Positions 15,829-24,194 of a DNA stretch of 64,000 nucleotides are shown here, one piece after another. The notes under the pieces are model-generated. The model saw only the letters and a list, made by a program, of their open reading frames with translations, did no database searches and had not been told where the DNA came from. The position numbers and the translations under genes are program-made. Location: positions 1 through 64,000 of the forward strand of contig JAWKRR010000022.1 in the NCBI GenBank assembly GCA_041389525.1. The letters run 5' to 3'. The DNA is from JACKFB01 sp041389525 (GTDB taxonomy: Bacteria > Myxococcota_A > UBA9042 > PHBI01 > JACKFB01). The stretch's first letter is position 1, and each line of letters opens with the position of its first letter.

Positions 15829-18800
15829 ATGGCGCAGGGACCGCATCATCGATTCATCCGGGCGCTGCTGGCGCCGCTCGTGATCCTCGGGCTTGGACTC
15901 GCGGCGTGCGGCGGCGAGGCCGGCGAGGGCGAGTCCATCGCGCCGAGCAGCGTGAAATCCAGCGACCTCGAGGGCTACTGGTACCACGAGGAGACCGGCA
16001 CCGTGCTGGCCTTCCAGACCGCCGCCGACGCGTTCTGGGAGACCTTCACGTGGATCGACGAGGTCTTCGACGAGCCGATCTCCACGGCGTGGTTCCACGC
16101 GGGCCCGGCGTCGGGCGGCAGCGGCGCCGCAGACGTCCGACAGGCCGCGACCTGGAGCGTCTCCGGCGGCCACATCGATCAGACGGTGCTCGCCGAAGCC
16201 AATGGCTTCCTCGGCGGCGCAGGGACGCAGTACCAGACGCAGATCAAGAGCTTCCGCGCCAAAGAAGCGATGACCCTCGAGTCCGGCAAGACCTTCACCT
16301 ACGGCGCCACCTGCGCCGACCTCGTCCCCCCCGGGCACTTCGCCTACCGCGCGACCGTCGACTACGGCAGCGAAGGCAACCAAGCCTGCAGCGGCACCTT
16401 CTTCGTCGGGTTCGCCCAGGTCGCCGTCGACCCCGACGGCGGCGTCCACAGCGTCACGACCATCACGGACAACAACCTCAGCCTCAACGGCACGAGCCTG
16501 TACCCCTGCGCCCCGCTGGCCGCCTACTGGAGCGGCGGCTGCGACGCCCGCCGCTGGCTCACCGAGTACTCCGACGGCCAGGCGCTGACGGTCGACCCGA
16601 CCACCATGACCGTCCACTCGGTCCACGCTGTCGACGACTCCGCCCAACCGAGCCGCAGCCTCTACCGCATCCGCGACATCCGCTCGCCCGACGACGCCGA
16701 GACCTTCGCGCTGCCCGACGACGCCCCCGGCACCCGCCAGATCGCCTCGCTGGTCTACGCCCGCGGCGAAACCGGCACCGTCGTCGCCGGCAACACGCTC
16801 TACCGCCGCGACGGCCAGACCTTCACCGCGGTCACCCCCACCCTCCCGGGCGTCGGCGCCCCCTCGCTGTCCAGCGGCGCCTTCGGCCCGGACGGCCGCC
16901 TGTACGCCCTGTCCGCGCAGGACCTCTTCATCGAGCGCGCCGACGAACCCGGCGCCTTCGACGCCGTCCCCCTGCCCCGCCAGAACCGCGACAACGGCCT
17001 CGGCTACGGCCTCGCCATCGGCCCCGACGGCGTCGTCCACGCCGCCTACCCCTACGAGATCGTCAGCAGCGGCGGCTTCGTCAGCGGCAGTTACGGCGTC
17101 TACGCCCGCTACGACGGCACCACCTGGCACGAGACCGAGCTCGGCCTGCTGGGCCGCTCCCGCGTCGCCGTCACCGAAGCCGGCCAGCCCATCATCCTGC
17201 ACGCCCTGGTCAAGGGCGGCGGCTCCGTCTCCTACTACCTCACCCGCGTCCTGCCCGATGACACCCTCGACACCTGGCGCGTGCTCCAGGGCGTCACCGA
17301 GACCGGCACCCTCGACGCCTGGACCGTCCCGTCGGTCGCCGTCGGCGCGGGCCGCGTCGCCTACACCGCGCAAGGAATCACCGTCGGCGTCGCCGACCTC
17401 GACGCGCTCTTCGACCCCGCCCGCGAGCGCCCCACCGCGCCCCTGACCCTGAACTTCCAAGGCACGGGGAGCGGCCGCGTGCGCAGCGACGACGGCCTCG
17501 TCGACTGCACCGAGACCTGCACCGTCGAGGTCCCCGTCGACCGCTACCTGCGCTTCACGACGACTCCCGACGCCGGCTCCCTCGCCCTCTCCGGCCCCGG
17601 CGCTCCGATCGGCGGCGGCGGCGGCAGCTCGCTGCGCACGGGCACGCTCGCGGGCTCGAAAGGCGTGGAGTTCACGGTCATCTTCGACGCGTCAGTCACC
17701 GGCCGCATCTTCGACGCTGGCGCCCTGACGCTCGGCGAGGAGGTCGTCTCCATGGCCACCGACGACACCCGCGTCGCCATGCTCGTCCGCTCGCCCGACG
17801 GGACCTTCCACTACGGTGACGCCACGCTGACCGCGCCTGCGAAATCGGCCGGCGGCCTCTACCTGCTCACGGGCCCCCTCGGCGGCCCAGCCCAGCTCCG
17901 CGCGGTCGAGCTCGGCATCGACGTCGACCCATCGCTGGCCCGCCTCGCTCCGGGGAAGGATCTCGAGCTGCTCTACCTCGTCACGAACGCCCGCACCCTC
18001 GGCGGCGCCCCCGTCGGCACGGACTTCAAGTCGACGGTCGTGCGCGTCTCGGTCACGGACGAAGGCGTCATCGGCGCCCCAGAGTCGCTGCTCACGCTCG
18101 AGAGCCCCGCCTACGTCAGCGACGCCGCCGGCGACGCGACGGGCGCCCAGGCCCTCTTCGTCGAGACGGGCAGCACCCTGACCGCGGAGGGCTTCACCCG
18201 CCGCGGCTTCATCGTCGTCGACGGCGGGACCGCGACCCTGCACACCTTCGACAACGAGTCGGTCGGCGGCGTGGTCGCCGGCACCCTGGGCCAGAACCGC
18301 GTGGACGCCTCGGGCGACGCCGTCCTGGCCGCCGCCGACGGCCTGCTGGCCTACGTCGTGGACGGGAAGAAGCGCTGGGAGGTCGGCACGGGCGACGTCA
18401 TCCACGGGCTCGACGCCGGCGGCCCCGCGCCCGCCACCATCACGAGGAGCACCATCCCCGGCGGCTCCAACGGCGAGGTGAGGACCTTCGACCCGGCGAC
18501 GGGCGCCGCCCGCGAGAGCGTCGAGCTCGGCTCGGGCCTCGGCGCGGTCGTGGGCTTCGATACCCGCCCGGAGGCGCGCTACTGGCTGGCGACCTTCGGC
18601 GCCTTCCGCGCGCCCGCGGCGAACACCGTGGCGGTCCGATTCCTCGACGACGAATCCCTCTACTTCGAGTGGAGCGGCGGCTTCAAGTTCCGCCGCGTCA
18701 CCCGCGCAAGCGACGGGCGGGCTTGGCTTCAGCTCACGCTCACCGGCGCGTCGATAAAGGCATCGTTTCAAGGCCGCCTGATCCAGGACCGGCGCGCCTT

Positions 18801-18843
18801 CCTCGTCGAGATGCAGCCCGCAGGCGTCGCCGTCAGCCAGTAG
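15829..18843 (+). CDS. Large lipoprotein of unknown function
   Basis: About 1004 residues from the ATG at 15829, preceded by GGAAACGGAGAG. The lipobox is LGLAAC (Cys near 28). The first domain (SSDLEGYWYHEETGTVLAFQ) resembles lipocalin-like DUF folds. The middle repeats phrases such as VYARGETGTVVAGNTLYRRD and SSGAFGPDGRLYALSAQDLF, in the style of a beta-propeller. A short Divergent-InlB-like insert (LNFQGTGSGRVRSDDGLVDC, TETCTVEV) lies near 545-580. The C-terminal third is again propeller-like. No enzymatic motif is seen. A cell-surface binding role is plausible only by analogy. Confidence 0.65.
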   Translation: MAQGPHHRFIRALLAPLVILGLGLAACGGEAGEGESIAPSSVKSSDLEGYWYHEETGTVLAFQTAADAFWETFTWIDEVFDEPISTAWFHAGPASGGSGAADVRQAATWSVSGGHIDQTVLAEANGFLGGAGTQYQTQIKSFRAKEAMTLESGKTFTYGATCADLVPPGHFAYRATVDYGSEGNQACSGTFFVGFAQVAVDPDGGVHSVTTITDNNLSLNGTSLYPCAPLAAYWSGGCDARRWLTEYSDGQALTVDPTTMTVHSVHAVDDSAQPSRSLYRIRDIRSPDDAETFALPDDAPGTRQIASLVYARGETGTVVAGNTLYRRDGQTFTAVTPTLPGVGAPSLSSGAFGPDGRLYALSAQDLFIERADEPGAFDAVPLPRQNRDNGLGYGLAIGPDGVVHAAYPYEIVSSGGFVSGSYGVYARYDGTTWHETELGLLGRSRVAVTEAGQPIILHALVKGGGSVSYYLTRVLPDDTLDTWRVLQGVTETGTLDAWTVPSVAVGAGRVAYTAQGITVGVADLDALFDPARERPTAPLTLNFQGTGSGRVRSDDGLVDCTETCTVEVPVDRYLRFTTTPDAGSLALSGPGAPIGGGGGSSLRTGTLAGSKGVEFTVIFDASVTGRIFDAGALTLGEEVVSMATDDTRVAMLVRSPDGTFHYGDATLTAPAKSAGGLYLLTGPLGGPAQLRAVELGIDVDPSLARLAPGKDLELLYLVTNARTLGGAPVGTDFKSTVVRVSVTDEGVIGAPESLLTLESPAYVSDAAGDATGAQALFVETGSTLTAEGFTRRGFIVVDGGTATLHTFDNESVGGVVAGTLGQNRVDASGDAVLAAADGLLAYVVDGKKRWEVGTGDVIHGLDAGGPAPATITRSTIPGGSNGEVRTFDPATGAARESVELGSGLGAVVGFDTRPEARYWLATFGAFRAPAANTVAVRFLDDESLYFEWSGGFKFRRVTRASDGRAWLQLTLTGASIKASFQGRLIQDRRAFLVEMQPAGVAVSQ

Positions 18844-19234
18844 CCGCAGGCACGCACCGCCGCCACCGCCGCCGCACGGCTAGGGTCAAGACCACTCTAT
18901 TCTCATTTTATCATCCCCGTAGATACTACACTTCGGCCCAAATCTACCCCGCTCTTCGGCACGCCCCACCGCACGCCCCCACCGCGCTGCGGGCGGCCGC
19001 TAGGCAGGCCCCAAGACGGCCCCGAGCACGGCCGCCACGCGCTCACCTGGCGCTCAAACCGCCGGGGGGCCGACCGGACGCACGCCCGGGGCCGGTTTTT
19101 CGAATACCCGACCTCGGCCTCATGCTGTATGGCTCTCGCGCAGCCGATCTCGGGCGGGCCTGCTTCGCCGCGCCAGAGGCCGACCGCCATTGCGGAACGA
19201 GCTGCGCAGACTCGGACCAAGAAAGGAGAGCCCC
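18844..19234. other. Intergenic stretch
   Basis: No gene is supported. It holds the degenerate REP-like element at 18881-18930, a partial motif copy GATCTCGGGC at 19146-19155, and the ribosome-binding site of the PhnA-type gene. I see no clear promoter boxes. Confidence 0.6.
18881..18930 (+). repeat. Degenerate REP-like element
   Basis: TAGGGTCAAGACCACTCTAT, then TCTCATTTT, matches the reverse complement of the 14.4-kb elements with a few changes. The following CCCCGTAGATACTAC matches the adjoining second half. It lies 38 nt after the stop of the large lipoprotein, with the TAGGG head toward that gene. Confidence 0.65.
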
Positions 19235-19801
19235 GTGGAAGAACTGAAGACCCGCTCAAAAGGGTGCTGCGAGCTGTGCGGGTCGTCCGCGGGCCTGGGC
19301 GTCTTGGCCGTGGACCCGGGTGTCGAGGGCGACGCGGCGACCAGCGTGGTGGTCTGCAAAGTCTGCGGGCCAGGCGCCACCTCGGGCGAGCCGCTGGAGG
19401 GCGCGCACTGGTTCTGCCTGCAGCAGTCGATCTGGAGCGAGGTCCCGGCCGTGCAGGTCCTGAGCTTTCGCCTGCTCCACCGCATGGTCGGCCAGCCGTG
19501 GGCCGCCGATTTGCTAGGCCAGGTCTACCTAGACGACGAGACCCGCGCCTGGGCCGAGCGCGACCTGGCGCCAGCGGGCGAGCCCACCACGGTCCCCGTA
19601 GACAGCCACGGCACGCCACTGGCAGAGGGCGATTCAGTGACCCTCATCAAGGACCTGGCGGTCAAAGGCGCCAACTTCACCGCCAAGCGCGGGACGCTGG
19701 TGAAGAACATCCACCTAGGCGACGACCCGACCCACGTGGAGGGCCGCGTCGACAAGGTCGTCATCATGCTGAAGACCGAGTTCCTCAAGCGAGCCGGCTG
19801 A
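19235..19801 (+). CDS. PhnA-domain zinc-ribbon protein
   Basis: 188 residues from a GTG at 19235, chosen because AAAGGAGAG sits 5-7 nt upstream. The N-terminus has two Cys pairs, CCELCG and CKVCG, as in a zinc ribbon. The C-terminus is the PhnA/YjdM domain: DSHGTPLAEGDSVTLIKDL, KGANFTAKRGTLVKNIHL, GRVDKVVIMLKTEFLKR. Despite the name, PhnA-type proteins are not needed for phosphonate use in E. coli and their role is unclear. It is a longer form than YjdM (about 110 residues). No phn genes are nearby. Confidence 0.85.
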   Translation: MEELKTRSKGCCELCGSSAGLGVLAVDPGVEGDAATSVVVCKVCGPGATSGEPLEGAHWFCLQQSIWSEVPAVQVLSFRLLHRMVGQPWAADLLGQVYLDDETRAWAERDLAPAGEPTTVPVDSHGTPLAEGDSVTLIKDLAVKGANFTAKRGTLVKNIHLGDDPTHVEGRVDKVVIMLKTEFLKRAG

Positions 19802-19989
19802 CCGTCGCGCGCCGGGCATTGCCAGCTCTGTCCCCGACCGCTATTTGGCGCGAGCGGCACTGGACGCGATGGCCGGAGAGACGAACCGATGACGACGGGG
19901 TCTTCTGGGTGGGGAGCGCTGAGCGAGGCGCGGCCGGCGAAGGCTCATTCATCCCAGCGTGGCGATGCTCGCTGGACGGAAGGGCGGTG

Positions 19990-20487
19990 ATGCACGGTCC
20001 CGTGTACCGATTTCTCCAGGAGGATCACGCGCGGCTCGATGCGTTGTTGAGGCGAGCGGATGCCCTCCCTGACCTCATCGACTTCGACGCGTTCGAGTCG
20101 TTCCGCGGCGGGCTCCTGCGCCACATCGCGATGGAACAGAAGGTGCTGCTCCCCGAGGCGCGGCGCCTCCGCGGCGGGCAACCGCTGGACGTCGCGAGAC
20201 AGCTTCGTGCCGATCACGCGGCGCTGGCCGGGCTCCTCGTCCCGACCCCCACGCACGAGATCATCGCGACCATTCGGAGGGTGCTCGTGGAGCACAACCC
20301 GCTCGAGGAGGATCCCGGTGGCCTCTACGAGGATTGCGAGAGACTGGCAGGTGCGGAGGCCGACGCTCTCGTCGCGCGCATGCGGGCGATACCGCCGGTC
20401 CCCACGGCCCCGCACTTCGATGGACCGCGCGTCTTCACCGCCATAGAGAACCTACTGCACGCAAGGCTCAACGTCGGCGACGGATGA
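19990..20487 (+). CDS. Hemerythrin HHE-domain protein
   Basis: 165 residues from the ATG at 19990. Metal-ligand positions of the four-helix hemerythrin bundle are present: FLQEDHARLDALLRRA, GLLRHIAMEQKVLLPEARRL, LRADHAALAGLL and LVEHNPLEEDPGGLYEDCERL. The domain likely holds a di-iron site and could sense or bind oxygen, peroxide or NO. It is in the same orientation as, and 188 nt after, the PhnA-type gene. The C-terminal 40 residues (IPPVPTAPHFDGPRVF) extend past the bundle. Confidence 0.82.
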   Translation: MHGPVYRFLQEDHARLDALLRRADALPDLIDFDAFESFRGGLLRHIAMEQKVLLPEARRLRGGQPLDVARQLRADHAALAGLLVPTPTHEIIATIRRVLVEHNPLEEDPGGLYEDCERLAGAEADALVARMRAIPPVPTAPHFDGPRVFTAIENLLHARLNVGDG

Positions 20488-20690
20488 CGTGTCGAAGGAC
20501 GGCCAGCGGAGGCACCGAGACGCAGCAACCACGCAGCCCTCATCCCGCGTCGCAGCGAAGCGAACCCCAAGTCCGTCCCCGAACCTCAGCCTGCCGGGCT
20601 CACATTCGCCCCTTGGGCATCGGGCCGTCGTTGGGATAGAAGCGCACCGTCCCGGGGGCGCACGCCGCGCTCGCCCGGACCGAGGTGCCT

Positions 20691-20906
20691 ATGGCCTGGC
20701 TGGACTCCATCCCCCTGACTTTGCTCATCGTGGCCGCGCTGCTGCTAGGCTTGGCGCCGCTAGTCCCAGAGCCACACCTGTTCGAGAAGGTGCGAATGCT
20801 GGCCCAGGGCACCCTGACGCGCCCCATCGACATCTTCGACCTCATCTTCCACGCCAGCCTCCCGCTGCTGCTGGTGATGAAGCTGGTCCGGATGGCGACC
20901 AACTGA
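20691..20906 (+). CDS. Small two-helix membrane protein (RND-transporter-annotated family)
   Basis: 71 residues from the ATG at 20691 with GAGG just upstream. Helix 1 is LTLLIVAALLLGLAPLVP and helix 2 is IFHASLPLLLVMKLV, with the conserved-looking loop PHLFEKVRMLAQGTLTRPIDIFDL between them. Similar short proteins occur in many proteobacteria under the label RND transporter, which is not supported by the length or sequence. The function is unknown. It is preceded by about 200 nt without a gene. Confidence 0.7.
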   Translation: MAWLDSIPLTLLIVAALLLGLAPLVPEPHLFEKVRMLAQGTLTRPIDIFDLIFHASLPLLLVMKLVRMATN

Positions 20907-21020
20907 GCGCGGGCGGCGGGCACCATCGTCCTCCCGCGCCGCAAGGCTGCGCCAGAGCAAGCAGAAAGTCTGCCCCCGGCCCCCGACGTTCCGACCGTTT
21001 CGAGCCTGAAATTGCTGGCT

Positions 21021-21055
21021 CAAAATATGAGAAGCAACCGTATTCCGACCCCTAG
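21021..21055 (-). repeat. REP-like element, TAGGGGTCGG head
   Basis: The plus strand reads CAAAATATGAGAAGCAACCG, then TATTCCGACCCCTA. On the minus strand it begins TAGGGGTCGGAATACGG. The head supplies a TAG stop (21054-21052) to the decayed reading frame before it. The TAGGGGTCGG start is shared with the element before the RAYT gene at 49211. Confidence 0.7.
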
Positions 21056-21457
21056 TCTCCGCCTTCAGGGTCGTTGCGGAATGGTTGACGTCCGCGGTCG
21101 GCCCCTCGATCACACGGTTTAGAGGCGCGGCCTGTCGCGCGCGTCTGCCCATGATGATAACGAGCCAGCGGACCACTTCGCCCGCGCGCGGGGCGCCTCG
21201 CAGGCGCGGGATCCCTGATTGCCACCCACGCTGTTCTCCACCTCCCTAACCTTGCTCGCTCGAACTCCTGGGGAGGAGGCACGAGCAGGTATCGTCGCGG
21301 ACGGCCCAGCGATTCCAGATGATTGCGCGTGAATCGGACCATCTCGGTCGGATCTGGACGCCAACGGCTCCGCTCAACCATCAGCGCCAAGGCGAGCTTC
21401 CTTGAGTGCGTGAGCGACTTGTAGGAAAATGCTCTCGTCCACTGAGTCCAGTATCAC
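21052..21457 (-). pseudogene. Decayed coding fragment (second gene of the decayed locus)
   Basis: A GTG at 21457, preceded by GGAGAGAG, opens VILDSVDESIFLQVAHALKE, which stops after 27 codons. A 1-nt shift continues coding-like sequence, ALMVERSRWRPDPTEMVRF and YLLVPPPQEFERARLGRW, to the TAG formed by the REP-like element. I recognise no family. The reading is by eye and the frame joins are approximate. Confidence 0.4.
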
Positions 21458-21466
21458 GCTCTCTCC

Positions 21467-22027
21467 TCAGGAAGCCGGCCCCAGCAACCCTTCGTCTCCG
21501 GACTCAGCCACAAGTAACCTTGTTCCGGATCCGGTCGGGAGACGCCTCAGGTACTCGTCGCTGATTGTGCGCATGGCCTTGAACTCAGGAGCCGGAAAGA
21601 AGCGAGTAGCCGCTCCCCGCACAGCGGAAAGAAGGCATCCGCCTCCTTACCCACACCGACGTAGTCCGAAACCAACAAGGCGATTGCTGGATGCTTGGCC
21701 CGATCCAGCTGACCGCATCTGGTACCAGCCCCTGGCGGATTGACGATTTCCTCGCCTCCGGCTTCGACAGCAGTTCTTCGACAATCGCGGAAGCCGCCAT
21801 GGCGTCGTCAATGTCAGAAATCGCGTGCTGCCGCACATTCTCAGGAGTTGCTCCTGAACGGTCGAGCGTACTCCACCGAGGAGGAATTCACGACGCGCTG
21901 CAGAGCGCCGGCTACGAATTCACCAGCCATTGCCCCGAGAACCGAAGAGCCGGTGTTCGCTCGAACCAGCGCACCCGCTGCTGCTTGGCGCCTGCCGTTT
22001 GGCGCTCTCGACCGAGACTTCCTTCAC
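21467..22027 (-). pseudogene. Decayed gene of unknown family with several frameshifts
   Basis: Coding-like sequence can be followed along the minus strand only by switching frame. Pieces are KVKEVSVESAKRQA near the GTG at 22027, GALVRANTGSSVLGAMAGEF, TPENVRQHAISDIDDAMAAS then IVEELLSKPEARKSSIRQGL, AIALLVSDYVGVGKEADAFF, and FFPAPEFKAMRTISDEYLRR ending at a TGA at 21469-21467. At least three frameshifts are needed. The region is AT-richer than neighbouring genes, as expected for an acquired gene in decay. Sequencing error is an alternative, but the flanking genes are intact. No known family is evident. Confidence 0.5.
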
Positions 22028-22288
22028 TTTAATCGCGCCCCGACGTGTGCCAGCGGGAAGACTTGGCGGGGGGCGGATGAGAGGTTCGCGCTTGCCCCGC
22101 GCCGAAGGCGCTCGGACCGCCCCCGTTGACAGCCTTTGCGGTGTTCGATGGCGCTTGAACTCGTCTCGCGGTGTTCATGGTGGGGAGCCTCGCTCGCACG
22201 CTACGGCAAGTCAATGGCGTGTCGTTCGGCCTGTCCGGGACTTGAAGTTCCGGGGCCGCTGGGCGGTCGATCGAACGCCAGCCCGAGA
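22028..22288. other. Intergenic remainder of the AT-richer region
   Basis: No gene supported. The only recognisable item is the iterated motif copy at its right edge (22277-22290). Confidence 0.5.
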
Positions 22289-22290
22289 TC
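22277..22290 (+). repeat. Iterated motif GCCAGCCCGAGATC, copy 4 (full 14-mer)
   Basis: Exact 14-mer. On the minus strand it overlaps the stop codon (TGA, 22291-22289) of the membrane gene, exactly as copy 1 does at cysK. Confidence 0.75.
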
Positions 22291-23002
22291 AGCTGTGGGT
22301 CCCGATCTGCGGTGCTGCTGCCGGCGCGGTTAGCTCGGGGTTGGCTTGCCAGACTATGGCCAGGTAGGTGAGGAGGGTGGCGTCGGTTAGTTCGATTATC
22401 TCCTCTATTAGGGTGGGGGCGCAGTGTTGGGTGAGGGCGGTTTGGGATTCTCCCCATTGGAAGATGGCTATGGTTAGGGCGGCTGATAGGGCTGGGAGGG
22501 CTAGGAGGGCTAGGTGGCGGAGTGTGGGGGCTTTGGATTGGTAGATTGCTAGGAGGGGGAGCCAGGTGGCTACTAGGAAGAGGAGGATTAGAGGGGGGAG
22601 CTCGCTTAGGAGGGCTGCGGCGGTGTTGATGGGGCCGTAGTCGGTGGTTTGTAGCAGCGTGTGGATTGAGCGCTGGTCGGGGTCGAAGAAGAGGGGGCGG
22701 CCGGAGAGGACTTGGCCCCAGTTGGCCTCCTCTAGGAAGATGAGGGCGATGACTGCTAGGGCTGCCATGAGCGCGCGGCGGGGGCGGGCTTGGAGGGTTG
22801 GGAGGCGGAATGCCAGGAGGGTGAATGCCATGGCATATTGCGCCAGGGTGGCCCACTCTGAGAATGACTGCTCGCCGCGTCGCATGCTGTAGAACCAGCA
22901 GCCGGCGGGTTTGGCGTAGACGAAGGCTGTCAGGACCACGGGGAGGGCGGCCCAGAGGAGGGCGGCGGCGGTCCAGGCTTGCTGGGATTTTGGGCGTGGC
23001 AT
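22289..23002 (-). CDS. Multi-pass membrane protein with atypical codon use
   Basis: 237 residues with about six hydrophobic segments, including AAALLWAALPVVLTAFVY, ALMAALAVIALIFLEEANWG, LILLFLVATWLPLLAIY and LLALPALSAALTIAIF. Charged or polar loops include the motif EEANWGQVLSGRPLFFDPD. I recognise no named family. Codon use is unlike the rest of the window: CTA, ATA, TCA and CAA are frequent, whereas neighbours use CTG/CTC, ATC and CAG. It starts 10 nt after the stop of the upstream membrane gene and is surely cotranscribed with it. Confidence 0.7.
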   Translation of the reverse strand: MPRPKSQQAWTAAALLWAALPVVLTAFVYAKPAGCWFYSMRRGEQSFSEWATLAQYAMAFTLLAFRLPTLQARPRRALMAALAVIALIFLEEANWGQVLSGRPLFFDPDQRSIHTLLQTTDYGPINTAAALLSELPPLILLFLVATWLPLLAIYQSKAPTLRHLALLALPALSAALTIAIFQWGESQTALTQHCAPTLIEEIIELTDATLLTYLAIVWQANPELTAPAAAPQIGTHS

Positions 23003-23012
23003 GTGGCGGGTC

Positions 23013-24086
23013 TTAGACTTCTTGGCGGCGGACGGACCAGATGAAGCTGTCGAACCAGAAGTGGGCGAGCGAGGTCATCAGCCAGAAGGCGACGAGCCAG
23101 GAGACCTGCATGGTGTCTAGGCGCAGCCAGGCGAAGGCGGCCGCGGTGCCTAGGACGAGGACGAAGGCTAGGAGGGCTCCGAAGGGGCGGCGGTCGAGGC
23201 TTAGCGAGCTTGTGACGTTCTTGCGCTCGCTGAACCAGACCAGGGCGACGTACATGGTGGCGTGGTAGAGGTTTCCGATGATGGCGCCGTCGAGGATGGA
23301 GAAGTAGGTGAGTGCCAGGATGTTCGCGGCGCCGGTGGAGGCGTAGAGGGCGAGTTTGGCGGGCGCGATGCGGTAGCCGCGGGTGCTGAGGCGTAGGTAG
23401 GACGCGACGTAGAAGAGGGTGTAGGCGCCGGCGAAGGCGATGAGGGGCCAGCGGAGGTGCGCGGCGTAGTTGGCGGCGACGTGGAGCCAGGCGAGGTTGG
23501 GGTCGAAGCCGGTGGCGGGGATGAACTCGGCGGGGCGCACGAAGGTCAGGGCGATGAGGTAGGGCAGCCACTCGAAGGTGAAGCACATGCCCATGTCGAG
23601 GCGGCGGCCGACGTGGGGGTCGTTGCCGCGCTTGCTGTCGTAGATGCGGCCGAAGCCGAAGGTCTGCATCACCGAGTGCCACTCGTCCCAGAGCACTGCG
23701 ATGGGGGCGATGACGAAGAGGACCTCGCTGGAGAGTGCCAGGGCGAGCAGCAGCAGGGCCGGGGCGACCATGAGGCGGCGGCGGTAGCGGGTGTAGACGG
23801 CGGGGTTGAGGTGGCTGCGGACCACCGTGAGGTTGACGTGGCCGAAGGTGAAGATGGCGGCGACGAGGATGAGCCAGGTCGGGGTGGCGCCGGTGTAGGC
23901 GATGGAGCCGCCGGGGGCGCGGGGGGCGCCGAGGAGGGCGACCACGGCGAAGGCGATCATCGGGCAGGCGAGGAAGACCACGGGGTCGATGGCGCGGCCG
24001 ATGATGTACCAGGGGCGGGCTGGTGCTGCCGCGGGGGCGGGCTCGGCGCGGGCTGGTGTGGCGCGGGCGGCGGCGGCGGTGGACAC
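23013..24086 (-). CDS. Multi-pass membrane protein of unknown function
   Basis: 357 residues from a GTG at 24086, which has GGAG five nt upstream; an ATG at 24119 without a ribosome-binding site would add 11. An Ala/Pro-rich cytosolic lead precedes about nine hydrophobic segments. Repeated His-bearing motifs stand out: FTFGHVNLTVVRSHLNP, WDEWHSVMQTFGFGRIYD, LYHATMYVALVWF and, at the end, LAHFWFDSFIW. Such conserved membrane histidines resemble those in membrane di-iron or Brp/Blh-type enzymes, but I cannot assign it. The pair 23013/22289 probably works together. Confidence 0.7.
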   Translation of the reverse strand: MSTAAAARATPARAEPAPAAAPARPWYIIGRAIDPVVFLACPMIAFAVVALLGAPRAPGGSIAYTGATPTWLILVAAIFTFGHVNLTVVRSHLNPAVYTRYRRRLMVAPALLLLALALSSEVLFVIAPIAVLWDEWHSVMQTFGFGRIYDSKRGNDPHVGRRLDMGMCFTFEWLPYLIALTFVRPAEFIPATGFDPNLAWLHVAANYAAHLRWPLIAFAGAYTLFYVASYLRLSTRGYRIAPAKLALYASTGAANILALTYFSILDGAIIGNLYHATMYVALVWFSERKNVTSSLSLDRRPFGALLAFVLVLGTAAAFAWLRLDTMQVSWLVAFWLMTSLAHFWFDSFIWSVRRQEV

Positions 24087-24194
24087 GCGGGCTCCGTCTG
24101 GCGGGGACGGCGCGAGCATAATCGAAGGCGGGGGCGAAGTGGATGGAGGATTTTCGGGCGGCGCGGGCGCGGCGGGCGGCGCGGCGTGGGCGGC

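Noticed and set aside
15763..17460. A long antisense frame within the large lipoprotein gene
   Set aside because: Gly/Ala/Asp-rich shadow without motifs; the plus strand has lipobox and repeat structure.
22029..22856. Minus-strand frame rich in Pro/His overlapping the membrane gene
   Set aside because: It is the shifted frame of the membrane gene; Pro/His/Arg composition is an artefact.
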